From assembly GCA_037954235.1 (NCBI GenBank), contig JBBMOA010000013.1:7133501-7197500 (forward strand): a stretch of DNA of 64,000 nucleotides. The letters run 5' to 3'. Position 1 is the stretch's first letter, and every line of letters starts with the position of its first letter. Below, one piece after another: positions 45,040-58,106 of this stretch. The notes below the pieces were generated by a model that worked only from the letters and a program-made list of their open reading frames with translations, did no database searches and was not told where the DNA came from. The stretch is from Aulostomus chinensis. Taxonomy: Eukaryota > Chordata > Actinopteri > Syngnathiformes > Aulostomidae. Made by a program: the position numbers and the translations under genes.

Positions 45040-45116
45040 CCACCCCGCCTCTCACCTGAAGGCTGCTGGGATAAGCTCCACCCCCCCACCACCCTTAACA
45101 GGATAAGAGGTAGAAA
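45040..45116 (+). mobile_element. 3' end of a dispersed retroposon
   Basis: The words cccgcctctcacctgaaggc, gctgggataagctcca and ggataagaggtagaaaatgg are the familiar terminal sequence of a fish retroposon family that ends in (ATGG)n. I believe it is RTE/Expander related, but the family name is from memory. Confidence 0.65.
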
Positions 45117-47790
45117 ATGGATGGATGGATGGATGGATAATGGGTGGATGGATAGACAGATGGATGGATGGATAATGAGTGGATGCATGATGGATGGATG
45201 GATGGATAATGGGTGGATGGATGGATGGATGGATGGATGGATAATGGGTGGATGGATGGATGGATAATGGGTGGATAGACAGATGGCGAATGGGTGGATG
45301 GACAGATGGATAATGGGTGGATGGATGATGGATGGCTGGATAATGGGTGGCTTTATGGATGGATGGATAATGGGTGGCTTGATGGATGATGGATAATGGG
45401 TGGCTGGATGGATAATGGGTGGCTGGATGGATAATGGGTGGATGGATGATGGATGAATGGATAATGGGTGGATGGATTGATGGATGATAGATGGATGGAT
45501 GGATAATGGGTGGATGGCTGGATGGATGCATGGGTGGCTGGAGGGTTGTATAATGGGTGGATGGATGGATAATGGGTGGATGGATGGATGGATGATAGTT
45601 GAATGGATGGATAATGGGTAGCAGGATGGATGGATAATGGGTGGCTGGATGGATGGATAATGGGTGGACAGATGGATGGATAATGGATGGATGGATGGAT
45701 GGATAATGGGTGGATGGATGGCTAATGGGTGGCTGGATGGATGATGGGTGGATGGATGGCTGGATAATGGGTGGCTGGATGGATGTATAATGGGTGGATG
45801 GATGGATGGATGGATGGATAATGGGTGGCTGGATGGATGATGGGTGGATGGATGGATGGATAATGGGTGGATGGATGGATGATAGGTGGATGGACGGATG
45901 GATGGATAATGGATGGATGGATGGATAATGTGTGGATGGATGGATGGATAATGGTGTGGATGGATGGACAGATGCATAATGGATGGATGGATGGATGGGT
46001 GGATGGATAATGGGTGGATGGATGGATGGATAATGGATGGATGGATGGATGGATGGATAATGGGTGGATGGATGGCTAATGGGTGGCTGGATGGATGATG
46101 GGTGGATGGATGGCTGGATAATGGGTGGCTGGATGGATGTATAATGGGTGGATGGATGGATGGATGGATGGATAATGGGTGGCTGGATGGATGATAGGTG
46201 GATGGACGGATGGATGGATAATGGATGGATGGATGGATAATGTGTGGATGGATGGATGGATAATGGTGTGGATGGATGGACAGATGCATAATGGATGGAT
46301 GGATGGATGGGTGGATGGATAATTGGTGGATGGATGGATGGATGGATGGATGGATAATGGGTGGATGGTTGGATGGATAATGGTGTGGATGGATGGACGG
46401 ATGAATGGATAATGGATGGATGGATGATGGGTGGATGGATGGATGGATAATGGGTGGCTGGATGGATGATGAGTGGGTGGATGGATGGATGGATAATGGT
46501 TGGCTGGATGGATGTATAATTGGTGGATGGATGGATGGGTGGCTGGATGGATGTATAATGTGTGGATGGATGGATGGATGGATAATGGTGTGGATGGATG
46601 GATAATGGATGGATGGATAATGGGTGGATGGATGGATGGATAATGGGTGGCTGGATGGATGATGGGTGGATGGACGCATGGATGGATAATGGATGGATGG
46701 ATGGATAATGGATGGATGGATGGGTGGATGGATGGTTGGATAATGGTGTAGATGGATGAACGGATGGATGGATAATGGATGGATGATTGGGTGGATGGTT
46801 AATGGGTGGATGGATGGATGTATAATGGGTGGATGGATGTATAATGGGTGGCTGGATGGATGATGGGTGGATGGATGGATGGATAATGATTGGGTGGATG
46901 GATAATGGATGGATGGATGGATGGATAATGGATGTATGGATGGATGATGGATGGATGGTTGGATAATGGTTGGATAATAAAATGGATGGATAATGGATGG
47001 ATATATAATGATGGATGGATGGATGGATAAATGATGGATGGATAATGGATGGATGATGGATGGATAATGGATGGATAATGGATGGATGGATGGATAATGG
47101 ATGGATAATGGATGGAAAATGGATGAATGGATGGATGGATAATGGTTGGATAATGGATGGATGGGTGGATAATGGATCGATGGATATATAATGGATGGAT
47201 GGATGGATGTATAATGGATGGATGTATAATGGATGGATGTATAATGGCTGTATAATGGATGGATAATGGATGGATGGATGTATAATGGATGGATGGATGG
47301 ATAATGGATGGATGGATGTATAATGGATGGATGGATGGATAATGGATGTATGGATGGATAATGGATGGATGGATGGATAATGGATGGATAATGGATGGAT
47401 GGATGTATAATGGATGGATGGATGGATACTGGATGTATAATGGATGGATGGATAATGGGTGGATGGATGTATAATGGATGGATGGTTGGATAATGGATGG
47501 ATGTATAATGGATGGATGTATAATGGATGGATGGATAATGGATGGATGTATAATGGATGGATGGTTGGATAATGGATGGATGGATAATGGATGGATGTAT
47601 AATGGATGGATGGATGTATAATGGAAAGATGGATAATGGATGGATGGATGTATAATGGAAAGATGGATAATGGATGGATGGATGTATAATGGATGGATGT
47701 ATAATGGATGGATGGATGGATGGATAATGGATGGATGGATAATGGATGGATGGATAATGGATGGATGGATGGAAAATGGATGGATGTAGA
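45117..47790. repeat. (ATGG)n-based array of 2.7 kb
   Basis: Units of ggatggatggataatgggtg and variants without interruption. It begins exactly at the retroposon 3' end. Long duplicated blocks are present: the segment around 45690-45990 recurs at about 46040-46290. From about 46900 the array changes to shorter ggataatggatggatgtata-type units. The 553- and 408-codon minus-strand frames (HPSIHPS) are artefacts. Confidence 0.95.
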
Positions 47791-47919
47791 AAGCCAAATT
47801 GTAGCTCATGGTGGCCCCACTTGGGGCAGCCGAGCTGCTCTCGACCCTGGTCTGCACTGGTAAAAGGTGTGAGGTTGATGTCTCACAGCAGCAAGAACCA
47901 AGCCTGCCTCCCTGTGCAT

Positions 47920-47927
47920 GAACACAC

Positions 47928-47998
<71 letters not shown>
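47920..47998. repeat. (CA)n microsatellite
   Basis: About 36 CA units, followed at 48030-48058 by a GT and GA run of opposite type. Confidence 0.95.
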
Positions 47999-48001
<3 letters not shown>

Positions 48002-48027
48002 GTGTGATGCACAGATGCATTTCATTT

Positions 48028-48058
<31 letters not shown>

Positions 48059-48520
48059 TGCTGATCCAGGGGTTCTGTATCACTGAGTGATGGGTGGAGA
48101 GGACTTACCCGCTCCACTGGCCAATCACATGTGACCAGTGCTCCCATCAGCCATCCATCAAGACTCGTCTCTCAAGGTCAGCTGACCCTTACGTGTGTGT
48201 TTGACTTCCTGTCATTGTGGGACGCCCCTGTTCTCCTTTCCCATCACTCAACCCTTTGCTTATCTAGTGTTTTGCTAGTGTTTATTTTTCATTTCTCCTG
48301 CCACATTCCTGTATGCACATGGGTCCGGTCCAACCCCCCCATTCCTGAAACTGTATTGGGGGTCCAAACATGGTGGTGGTTGTTGGGGGGGGGGGGGCAT
48401 TTGGGTAAAAATGGAAAAATAGGTTGGGATTTGGTATTCAGTTCCTAGGATTTGGGTTATGCACATTAAAAAATGAATGTGAATGATGTGCCCCCAAGAA
48501 GAGAGTAAGAGAGTGACATT

Positions 48521-48557
<37 letters not shown>

Positions 48558-48769
48558 GGAGAGCGAGTTAAACAGAGAACCTTCTTCTATCTCATTCTGC
48601 GATCAGTATGATTTCTGCACCACACAGCTGTCACCATGGAAACCAGAATGCAGCACAGAGAGAGAGAGAGAGAGATGTGGCAGAGGGAAGGGGGAGGGGT
48701 TGAGGAGGGTTAGGACAGAACGTGTGAGAGGAAAAAGAATGGGAGCAGCTAGGACAGTCCTAAACCTGT
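48059..48769. other. nrg2 intron 1, simple runs only
   Basis: A G12 run at 48385-48397, a (GT)n run at 48524-48553 and a (GA)n run at 48656-48675. No coding similarity. Confidence 0.55.
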
Positions 48770-50553
48770 CTGTGTGTGTCTGTGTGTGTGTCTGTATGTA
48801 TGCGTGAGTCTGTGTGTGTATGTGTGAGTCTGTGTGTCTGTATGTGTCAGTGTCTGTGTGAGTCTGTGTGTGTATGTCTCTGTGTGTGTCTGTGTGACTG
48901 TGTGTATGTGTCTCTGTGTGAGTCTGTGTGTATGCGTCTCTGTGAGTCTGTGTGTGTATGTGTGAGTCTGTGTGTGTATGTGTGTATGCGTCTCTGTGTG
49001 AGTCTGTGTGTGTATGTGAGTCTGTGTGTGTGTATGTGTGAGTCTGTGTCAGCGTCTGTGTGAGTCTGTGTGTGTATGTCTCTGAGTCTGTGTGTGTATG
49101 TGTGTGTGTCTGTATGTGTCAGTGTCTCTGTGTGAGTCGTTGTGTGTGTCTCTGTGAGTCTGTGTGTGTGTCTGTGTGTATGTGTGTGTGTCTCTGTGTC
49201 AGTGTCTCTGTGTGAGTCTGTGTGTGTATGTGTGTGTCTCTGTGTATTGTTTGAGTCTGTGTGTGTATGTGTGAGTCTGTGTGTGTCTGTGTGTATGCGT
49301 CTCTGTGTGAGTCTGTGTGTGTATGTGTGAGTCTGTGTGTATGTGTGAGTCTGTGTGTGTCTGTGTGTATGCGTCTCTGTGTGAGTCTGTGTGTGTATGT
49401 GTGAGTCTGTGTGTGTCTGTATGTGTCAGCGTCTGTGTGTGTATGTCTCTGAGTCTGTGTGTATGTGTGTGTCTGTATGTGTCAGTGTCTCTGTGTGAGT
49501 CGTTGTGTGTCTCTGTGAGTCTGTGTGTGTGTCTGTGAGTCTGTGTGTGTATGTGTGTGTGTCTCTGTGTCAGTGTCTCTGTGTGAGTCTGTGTGTGTAT
49601 GTGTGTGTGTCTCTGTGTCAGTGTCTCTGTGTGAGTCTGTGTGTGTATGTGTGTGAGTCTGTGTGTGTATGTGTGTGTCTCTGTGTATGTGTGAGTCTGT
49701 GTGTGTGTCTCTGTGTGTCTATGTGTGTATGTGTGTGAGTCTGTGTGTATGTGTGTCTCTGTGTGTGTCTGTGTGAGTCTGTGTCTCTGTGTGAGTCTGT
49801 GTGTATGTGTGTGTCTGTGTGAGTCTGTGTGTGTCTGTGTTTATGTGTCTCTGTGTGAGTCTGTGTGTATGTGTGTCTGTGTTTGTCTGTGTGAGTCTAT
49901 GTGTGTCTGTATGTGTGTGTCTGTGTGTGTCTGTATGTATGTGTATGTGTGTGTATGCGTGTATGTTTGTGTGTATGTATGTGTTTGTGTGTTTCTGTGT
50001 GTGTATGCGTGTGTGTTTCTGTGTGTATGTGTTTCTGTGTGTGTATGCGTTTATGTGTCTGTGTGTATGTGTGTGTATGCGTGTATGTTTGTGTGTATGT
50101 ATGTGTTTGTGTGTTTCTGTGTGTATGTGTTTCTGTGTGTGTATGCGTTTATGTGTCTGTGTGTATGTGTGTGTATGCGTGTATGTTTGTGTGTATGTAT
50201 GTGTTTGTGTGTTTCTGTGTGTGTATATGTGTTTCTGTGTGTGTCTGTGTTTCTGTGTGTGTATATGTGTTTCTGTGTGTGTCTGTGTTTCTGTGTGTAT
50301 GTGTTTCTGTGTGTGTGTCTGTGTGTCAATGTGTATCTGTGTGTGTTTCTGTGTGTGTATGTGTGTGTGTGTTTCTGTGTGTGTTTGTGTGTCTCTGTGT
50401 GTATGTGTGTGTTTGTGTGTGTATGTGTGTCTGTGTGTGTGCTTCTGTATGTGTGTATGTGTGTGTGTACGTGTGTATGTGTTGGTACGTGTGTCTGTGT
50501 GTACGTGTGTATGTGTGTGTGTATGTGTGTGTATGTGTGAGTCTGTGTCATTC
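48770..50553. repeat. TGTGTCTG/TGTGTATG array of 1.8 kb
   Basis: Mixed units gtgtgagtctgtgtgtgtat, with gtgtctctgtgtg and, from about 49930, gtgtatgcgtgtatgtttgt types. Blocks of 100-150 bp recur (for example the tgtttgtgtgtatgtatgtg block near 49965, 50085 and 50185). Very CpG-poor and stop-free in several frames, hence the cysteine/valine-rich ORFs. Confidence 0.95.
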
Positions 50554-50579
50554 CAAGACAATAAATCCTTGTCTCTCAG

Positions 50580-50770
50580 CAGATGGATGGATGAAAATGA
50601 TAGATGATTGGATGGATCGATAGATGAGAGATGGATGGAAGGGTGGATTGATAGGTGGATGGATGGATGGATGGATGGAGGATATATAGATAGATGGAGG
50701 ACAGAAGTATGTATCGATGGATGTGCAGATCGATCGATCGATAGATTGATGATAAATAGAACGATGACGA
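50580..50770. repeat. GATG/GATC/GATA simple repeat
   Basis: Short run of gatggatgg, atagatag and gatcgatcgatcgatag units. Confidence 0.85.
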
Positions 50771-51514
50771 CAAACTCGTCCTGAGTAGCCCTCCTTTCTT
50801 CTCCTCTTGGCTTCCTGGTCGTCATGTCATCCTCCTTCTTATCCGTCTTCCATTCATCCCCCGTTCCACCACCTCTATCTTCCTTCCTGTTTCCGTCCAT
50901 CCGGCTGTCCTCCCTCACCTCCCCTGGCCCCCCTCACCCATGTGCGTACTATAAAATCACAATGCTCTGCCATGAAGGCAAGATGGACCAGACTTGAACA
51001 ATGACGCTTGGGTTTAAAAAAGATGAACCGTCGTTGTCACTGGAATCCTGGTGCCGGCGCCCACATTTGGTACTTTGGCACTTGTGTGTCCACAGACCCT
51101 CTCAGCCTCCTTGTCCACCACTGACCAGGGCTACAAGTCTTTGGCTGGATATTTACCTGTACAGCTGAGATCTGATAAACTCTGGCACCGTGGCAGCCAA
51201 GGAAGGCTGAACGCTAAACGCTGCCTTTATCCTCTTTTGGCTGCCTGGATTTTGATCCTCACGTCTTGGTGAATCTTTTCAAGGGGATGATTTGCCACTT
51301 CTGCTGCCGTATTAGTCGCATTCCCTGACGCGTCACCTTCATCTGACAGTGTCTGCACGTAGGTTTACTCGTCCGTCACCTTTACTCCTCTCTCATTTCT
51401 CGACAGGAGGAACAAAAATGCCCCCACATATGAGATTGAAAACTGTGTATTTCAACGCCCTTTGAGACCCACATTGTAAAGTGAAGAACATGAACCCCTA
51501 AGTACCATTCCCCC

Positions 51515-51517
<3 letters not shown>
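50771..51517. other. nrg2 intron 1, no feature seen
   Basis: No exon, RNA or transposon similarity recognised on either strand. Confidence 0.5.
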
Positions 51518-51583
<66 letters not shown>

Positions 51584-51920
51584 TTTCTTCTCCTGTTGAG
51601 GGTCGTGGGGGTGGAGCCTATCCCAGCAGCCTTCCCCCTGGACAGGTCACCAGTCCATGGCAGGGCCAACACATAGAGACAGACAACCATTGGCTCTCCC
51701 AGCCACGCCTACAGTCAATTTAGAGTCTGGATTAACCTGGTCCCTCTTGATGTCTTTGGACTGTGGAGGAAGCTGGAGTACCAGAGAGAACCCAGCAGGA
51801 ACAGGGAGAACATGGAGACTCACCCAGAAAGACCCCGTGCTGCAGCCGGGGCTCCACCCACAACCTTCTTGCTGGGGGGCCACAGGGAGGACCACTGCTC
51901 CACCGGGCCGGCCTTCTTAG
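51518..51920 (+). mobile_element. (CA)n run followed by a dispersed retroposon
   Basis: A CA run (51518-51580) leads into gtggagcctatcccagcagc, gacaggtcaccagtccatgg, gtcaatttagagtctgg, tctttggactgtggaggaag and agggagaacatggagact. The same block order is found at 62530-62880. It is a very common fish and reptile retroposon sequence; family name uncertain (possibly RTE/Expander). Confidence 0.75.
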
Positions 51921-52647
51921 TATATACTTTTCAAATAAAGTTAGACATTGGGTCCTAGATCATGTGCCCATCTCTTGGGTCATTGATTTATGAGCAGCGT
52001 GTCATTGACCCTATGGGTGCACTCAGGAGTCCTGGGGCCCTGCTGAGATGTCACCTGGTCAGCAGGTCTCAGGTGTAACCCTGGGAGAGAGCTGAGAGTG
52101 TCACTTCACAAGTATCACACAGCCCCTGATTGGAGAGGAGTGCATCCCAGAGGAGTGCATCCCAGAGGAGTGGCGCGGCCATTTAGCAGGAATGCCAACT
52201 GGCACATGTCAGCTCCACAAAATGAGAGCAGTGCCTAACCCAACCTGTTGATGTAACAGGAGGGTGTGCGCAGCCCCAGGCACCTGAGGGTGGGGGGGAG
52301 TGCTGAAAGCTGCATGTGTGTCCATGAGTGCCTGACACCAAGACCTCACTCATTCACAAACCAAGCCATGCGGTGTGAGGATCGTCCCTTCAAGAAGCAT
52401 GTGTCAGAGTTTTCTACTAAAGCTGCCTGCTGGAAAAGATGAGTGCTCATACATTATTCACAGGCTAGGACACAAAACACACACACACACACACGCTTCA
52501 CTCCCAAGGACATGTAGAGATAGAGTCAGGCAGTCATGAGTGAACTGAGCCAGAGACAAGTGTGCTCACTGTAGGGTTGATCAGAATAATGTCAGTGGAA
52601 CATGAGTGAGCAACAATGTAGTGTCTCTCTCTCTATGTTTTTCACTC

Positions 52648-52731
<84 letters not shown>

Positions 52732-53015
52732 GCAGAAGGGAGAAATCTTCAGCCTTCTGTTATTCAGTGTGCATAATTCATACCAGGCCCAGATCTCCCT
52801 GCTAATGACAGCACGAGGGCATCTACAGCACAGCAGCAGCAACAGCTAACTGGCATGGATCAGTGTGTGTGTGTGTGTGTGTGTGTAGAGGTATAATGCT
52901 CAGTTGAGACAAGGACAATGTGAGAGACAGAGGGAGAGAGACACGCAGAGATGGTGTCTGAAATAGATCCAGATAATGAAACAAAGAGGAAGAAAGGAAG
53001 AGACAGACAAGAGAA

Positions 53016-53087
<72 letters not shown>

Positions 53088-56000
53088 AGTGAATCTTCCT
53101 AGATCCACAGTCTTCTGTCTCTACACCACCTTAAAACTCTCTTGACTAAAGAATCCCAATATTGGCGCTGCCAAGCCTCAGACAGTGTGAACACAACATG
53201 CATGACGCTGGTCAAGGGCGTGGCCAGCTGTGCAACCTTCCTGACTAGGGTGCATGTGACTGATGTGAATCAAGGCAAAAAGCCTTTCAAGCTGAGGGTG
53301 CATGCACGCTTACCCATAATTCCACTGTGTGGCAACAGTAAACTCCTGATACACACACACACGTGCTGTATACAGTGTATCATCAAGATCTACCGCTGTC
53401 CCTGTTTTCAGCTTTGAGAAGTTTGTGGAAGATGAACCTGTACTTGTGTCCGGTTCAGAGAGCACTGGAGAGACGTGTGACGGATACTGATTGGTGTTTA
53501 CATCAGCCAGTGGTGCTGACTGGACAGCACGTCCCCTGCAAAATGGCACGTGTGCCCAATCTGGCCCAAGTGGCGACTTCAGGTTCGCTCTCTGCTTATA
53601 AATATGGATCAATAACTAATCAAGGACCCCCCTCAGATTTTACAATATTAAACAAATAAGATTAAGGAGCTGAAAAATGAACTCAAGGCCACAGGATCAA
53701 AGCAGGGATTGTTTTACAGTTTGTGACATTGCATCCAGCGGCACTGATGCGCTAACAACCCTGATGCGTCCATGTGAGGCACAAACAACCGTGCACGGAC
53801 ACTTCTGTGCACACCTCCTCCTCCCTGAATCCACTGTAGTGGACGTGGTGGGAACTTCTTTGTGTCTCACACTCAATCGTTTGACAAAATGTGTTCTCAC
53901 AAGGCTCATGAAGCTCATTATGACCAGATAAATCTCACTTTCACTCTGGATGGAGTTTGTGTATGTGGCGCCTTTGGCACAAGGCTACCTCCAATTAGCC
54001 ATCTGCTAACTTGGATGTGGATAGATACTTTAAACATATGGCTTTTATAGACTTACCATATGTTCTCAGAGCAAAGTGATCAGATTCCACCGGTCAAACA
54101 CAGATGTTGCATGATGCTCAAAAGAATTCATCCAACATTCTAGGGGTGGCCATTGCTGGGATGGCTACCTCCACTTAGCCCTCTGTCCCCTCCAAAGTGG
54201 AGATACGAATACTTCAACCATCAACCCTCCAGATGTTATCGTACTAATCACATCAAATTGCGACAGTGAAACACGTCGCGTAGCAGTGCCGGGTTACACT
54301 CACAGCTGAAGTGTTTGTAGCAGAGGCTTCAAAGCCTCGCTGGCTTCAATGACGACATCGTTATGCACTTTACCGCTAATGAATACTGTATTTGACATTT
54401 ACTGATGAAAAGCTCAAGTTTTGGGTTCACTGAGATGATTATGTGGAATGGGCTACAGACTCTGGACCCCAATCACATCAACGCAGGATCACACTGGGAT
54501 GGAACTGGTCAGCAGGCAGGGGGGTTTCAGGCCAACATCAGAAGAGTCTGGGAGCAATAAACCAGCTGGCCTTTATTCATAATGTCCAAATAAAGATGTC
54601 TCGATGTCAGAGTAGCTGACTGACAGGAGGGCAGACATTAGCCCAGCCACATACTGCAGCTACAGCTGGAGGAGGGAGACAGAATGGGGGGCTTGAGGCA
54701 TGAGTTATGCAGCACAAGATAAAGAATCAGTGACGGAGTGTTTGGGCATCAGATAAAGATATTTTAGGAAGAAACTGTCAATGTATCTCAGACGGCGTGC
54801 CAACAGCAAGATCAGAGGAGACCTACATTACCTTCTCGACTGCCTGGGATGGAAGACTGGCGAGGTTCTGTAGAAGGGAGCATGAGCACGCCATTATTCC
54901 CAGTGGGTAAATCAGAGGCATAGCAGTGCTGAGCTTGTGGGCGTGCATGCACTCTCATTGGGTCAGGACATCTACTCAAGCCCTGTATCCCAGAAGCCTC
55001 CTTCTGCTGATCGGCAAGTGACAAAAAGGGGAGACCTTGTGTAGCTATGACAAGCTCATTAGCATAAACAGTGAAAGACAGCCCAGCCTCACTCACCACT
55101 TAATCAACACTGGCTCTGGTTCCGGACGTTGGCTCTACTTGCTTTTAAAGTGCAAAAAAAGATTTACACTCTCATAATTCCTCTCATTGCGAGGAGGCTT
55201 GCTGTAAATGTCAACATCCATTGGCAGAAAGTCAGAAAAAAAGCTTGAATCAATAATCAGATGTCTGAAACAGACATTAGCTTAGCATTTAAATCATGAT
55301 CTGGTGACAAAAGATGAGTGCTGTTAATAGCACATGGAGGAGGCGGCAGCTGATAATTGTTCCTCACAGCTTGGATACGTTTGTCCGTTTGTACATTTGA
55401 TAAGTGACCAACCTGTCGAACTCAGAGGGAGAACAAAGATCTCAGGATGAGATCTGGATCTCTCACGTCCTACAAAACTTGTCTGAGTGGTAAGAAACAC
55501 TGTTGCTGGCTGATAGGTTTGAGGAGAACGAGGAACTGTTCCGCCATTGGCCTGGTTCTGTCTCGATGTGAACTGGGTCTTTTGAAAATTTGCATCACAA
55601 AAGAAAAAGAATGAGGTGTGTCTATCGAGTGTTTGGAGCAGATAAACTACGCTCGTATTGTCGGAGTGTGCCGATATGCCGCGACACGGCTAGAATACAT
55701 TGTAGGAGAGGGATCAAACAGGTATGTACTTTTTTGTGAAGCATGCATGTTCATAAAAACAGTCCATGTTTAAGCCAAATGAAGAGAAGGAGCAAAACCC
55801 CATCATGTGTAGCAGAACACATAACCTTCCTGGTGCGCTGGGACCAGGAGCCGTGTTGGACCATGTGCTCCGGCAGAGGGATAAAACTTCCACATCACAC
55901 CAACCGACACAAACACACGGACATGGAACACAAACTGGGAGCGTTTTTGTCTGGTACAGTGAATGAGTTCAAACTAAAACCAAACAAATTACCAGAACAT

Positions 56001-56220
56001 GCCTAGAACACGTGTAGAACACGTGTAGAACATGTCAGGAATGAGCCGAACCAGGTGACACATCCAGACGAACTTGCTCTAATTGTTTGTGAGTATTATT
56101 GAGCCCAGGCGTGGCTCATGATGGACAATGCACCTGAGTCTGGAAATGGACATGTAGAGTTTTCCTGGGGTTGCTGCTTGGTCTCGTTAGCAGCCCGCAG
56201 GAGGGGATTCGCGTCGGTGC
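51921..56220. other. nrg2 intron 1 with several simple repeats
   Basis: Runs of (CT)n plus (CA)n lie at 52655-52730 and 53010-53087, and (GT)n at 52863-52888. The 52141-52172 segment repeats a 17-bp word (agaggagtgcatcccag). Open frames near 53142-53660 and 54812-55099 match nothing I know. No transposon protein seen. Confidence 0.45.
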
Positions 56221-56330
56221 GGGTCCAAGACACAGAAGTCACAGATCCACGGGCCCAGGACACAGAAGTCACAGATCCACGGGTCCAAGACACAGAAGTC
56301 ACAGATCCACGGGTCCAAAACACAGACACT
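56221..56330. repeat. 30-bp tandem repeat, nearly four copies
   Basis: Unit gggtccaagacacagaagtc plus acagatccac, at 56221, 56251, 56281 and a partial copy at 56311, with one or two mismatches each. Confidence 0.93.
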
Positions 56331-58057
56331 TCACGGCTGAGGACTCCCTCCAGGACCAGCCTGAGACGACTCACCCCTCAGAATTTCACACATTGTGATC
56401 CTCATTCATGTGTCCACACTCTAACATGCTCCATGTCTAGTAAGGGGCAAATAGCAAGTTTCACCATGCTAAGATGTTACCTTAATTCTTGGAACGGCGA
56501 CACAATACCTGTCACTCTCCACTGACGCAGTTACTTTTACAGCGCTAAGTCACAATAAGAAAAATTTGGTTTCAGCATTTATTTCTGAACTCTGAAAATA
56601 TGGCAATGAAATAATAAACACAAAACAAAATTAAAAACCATTTGTTTAAACAACAAGAAAACTGATGGCAGAAATGGTGGACTTTCACAACAAAGGTGCA
56701 CCTAAGATGGTGGCTACGGATCAACATTCCGCTGTACTACGATAAATGAATCTCAGTTCACTGAGTTACCAACTCCACTTTGTCACAACATTCATCTGAT
56801 TATAAAGATGTCTGCTCATCTCTTTCATCTGGATCATTTTATGACATAAAATAAAAAGATTCCAGCGTTTGAAGCCAAAGGAACAACTACAGTCTCACAC
56901 GATTGACAAAAACCACCGAGTGTGGAACAAAGTGGGCGTTTCAACATGATTGCTTGTGATTGGCTGACTAGGTTAAAGCACAAGTCTGGATTGGTTAAAC
57001 CCAGGATGGGTGTCTGCTGACACACTCGTCTTGTTCTCCGTGACATGGCTGCATGAGCCCAACGACGATAGCGTCACTCCAACCAGAGAGAGACGCGGCA
57101 GACCCAGACACAGGATGCGAGTTAAGACTCCCTGGGATGTGATTAGGACCTAGAACATGGATGCGTGCCTGTCGCTGGCCTGATACTCCACAGAAGCCTG
57201 GGGGTTTTGTTTTTTAAACGACACTGGTGTTGAACGGGAGAGACGGAGCACATACATATTAACACAGCTCCCGTGTGGCAAATTCTGGGAGCTGCAGTCC
57301 TGCTTCAGCTCTACCAGATGGAAATGATAAAGCCTGAGAAAACACTGGTGGCGACCATGTTACAATGCTCAGAGGGTTGCCATCGAAAGTGTCACCTCAA
57401 ACTTTGGAGCTCGTGTTCGCCCCTGCAAGTGTGTGTGTGTGTGTGCGCGCTCCAGATGGAAGTCTGATTACAACAGCACTGTCATAAATAAAGGACTTGA
57501 GCATGTTAGCAGCCACAGAGGTGAAAACAGAACATCACGCCGACGGCACTGCGGCTGCGTGATCCCTTGGTTGAGACAAGGAGATCTTGACCCTGCTGAC
57601 CTGTGACCACGGGAATGAAGCTGATCTGCCCAAGTGATTGTTTTATTATCTTTATCCTCACCGCCACTACGAAGATGAAGAAGCCCAGAAGGTTGTTAAG
57701 TGGTGCTTCCTGGTTTGTTCTGTGCTGGCTCCTCCCACTTAGCCTCAGCACAGGAACCTCGCATTAAAACACCCTTTAAAAGGTACGGCCACAGGTGGGT
57801 TTCCCAGACAAACAACGCCCACAAATCTGATTCCCTGAACCAATGGTTCCATCCTGGTGTTCAGACAGAGAATCACGGAACCTCTTGATGGGCGGTTCTG
57901 AGATGTTGCCCCTCTGGCTTGGGTTCTAACAGCCACACTCTGGGTATCCAATCAGGCTCATTTCTGCAGTGAAAACCAGGAAGTGGTACAGGAGTGGAGG
58001 AGGGTCCATATTTCAGGAACAACACCTCAATTTCAGACATCCATCGTGGGAGCACAG
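56331..58057. other. nrg2 intron 1, no feature seen
   Basis: A short (TG)n run at 57429-57446. No exon or transposon recognised. Confidence 0.5.

Positions 58058-58106
<49 letters not shown>

Noticed and set aside
45018..48025. Frames of 553 and 408 codons rich in HPSIHPS
   Set aside because: Translation of an ATGG tetranucleotide array; any frame of such an array stays open.
49701..50918. Cysteine/valine-rich frames (VCVCVCVC) that might look like small secreted peptides
   Set aside because: Direct product of TGTGTG repeats. Cysteine spacing is a by-product of the repeat, not of a fold.
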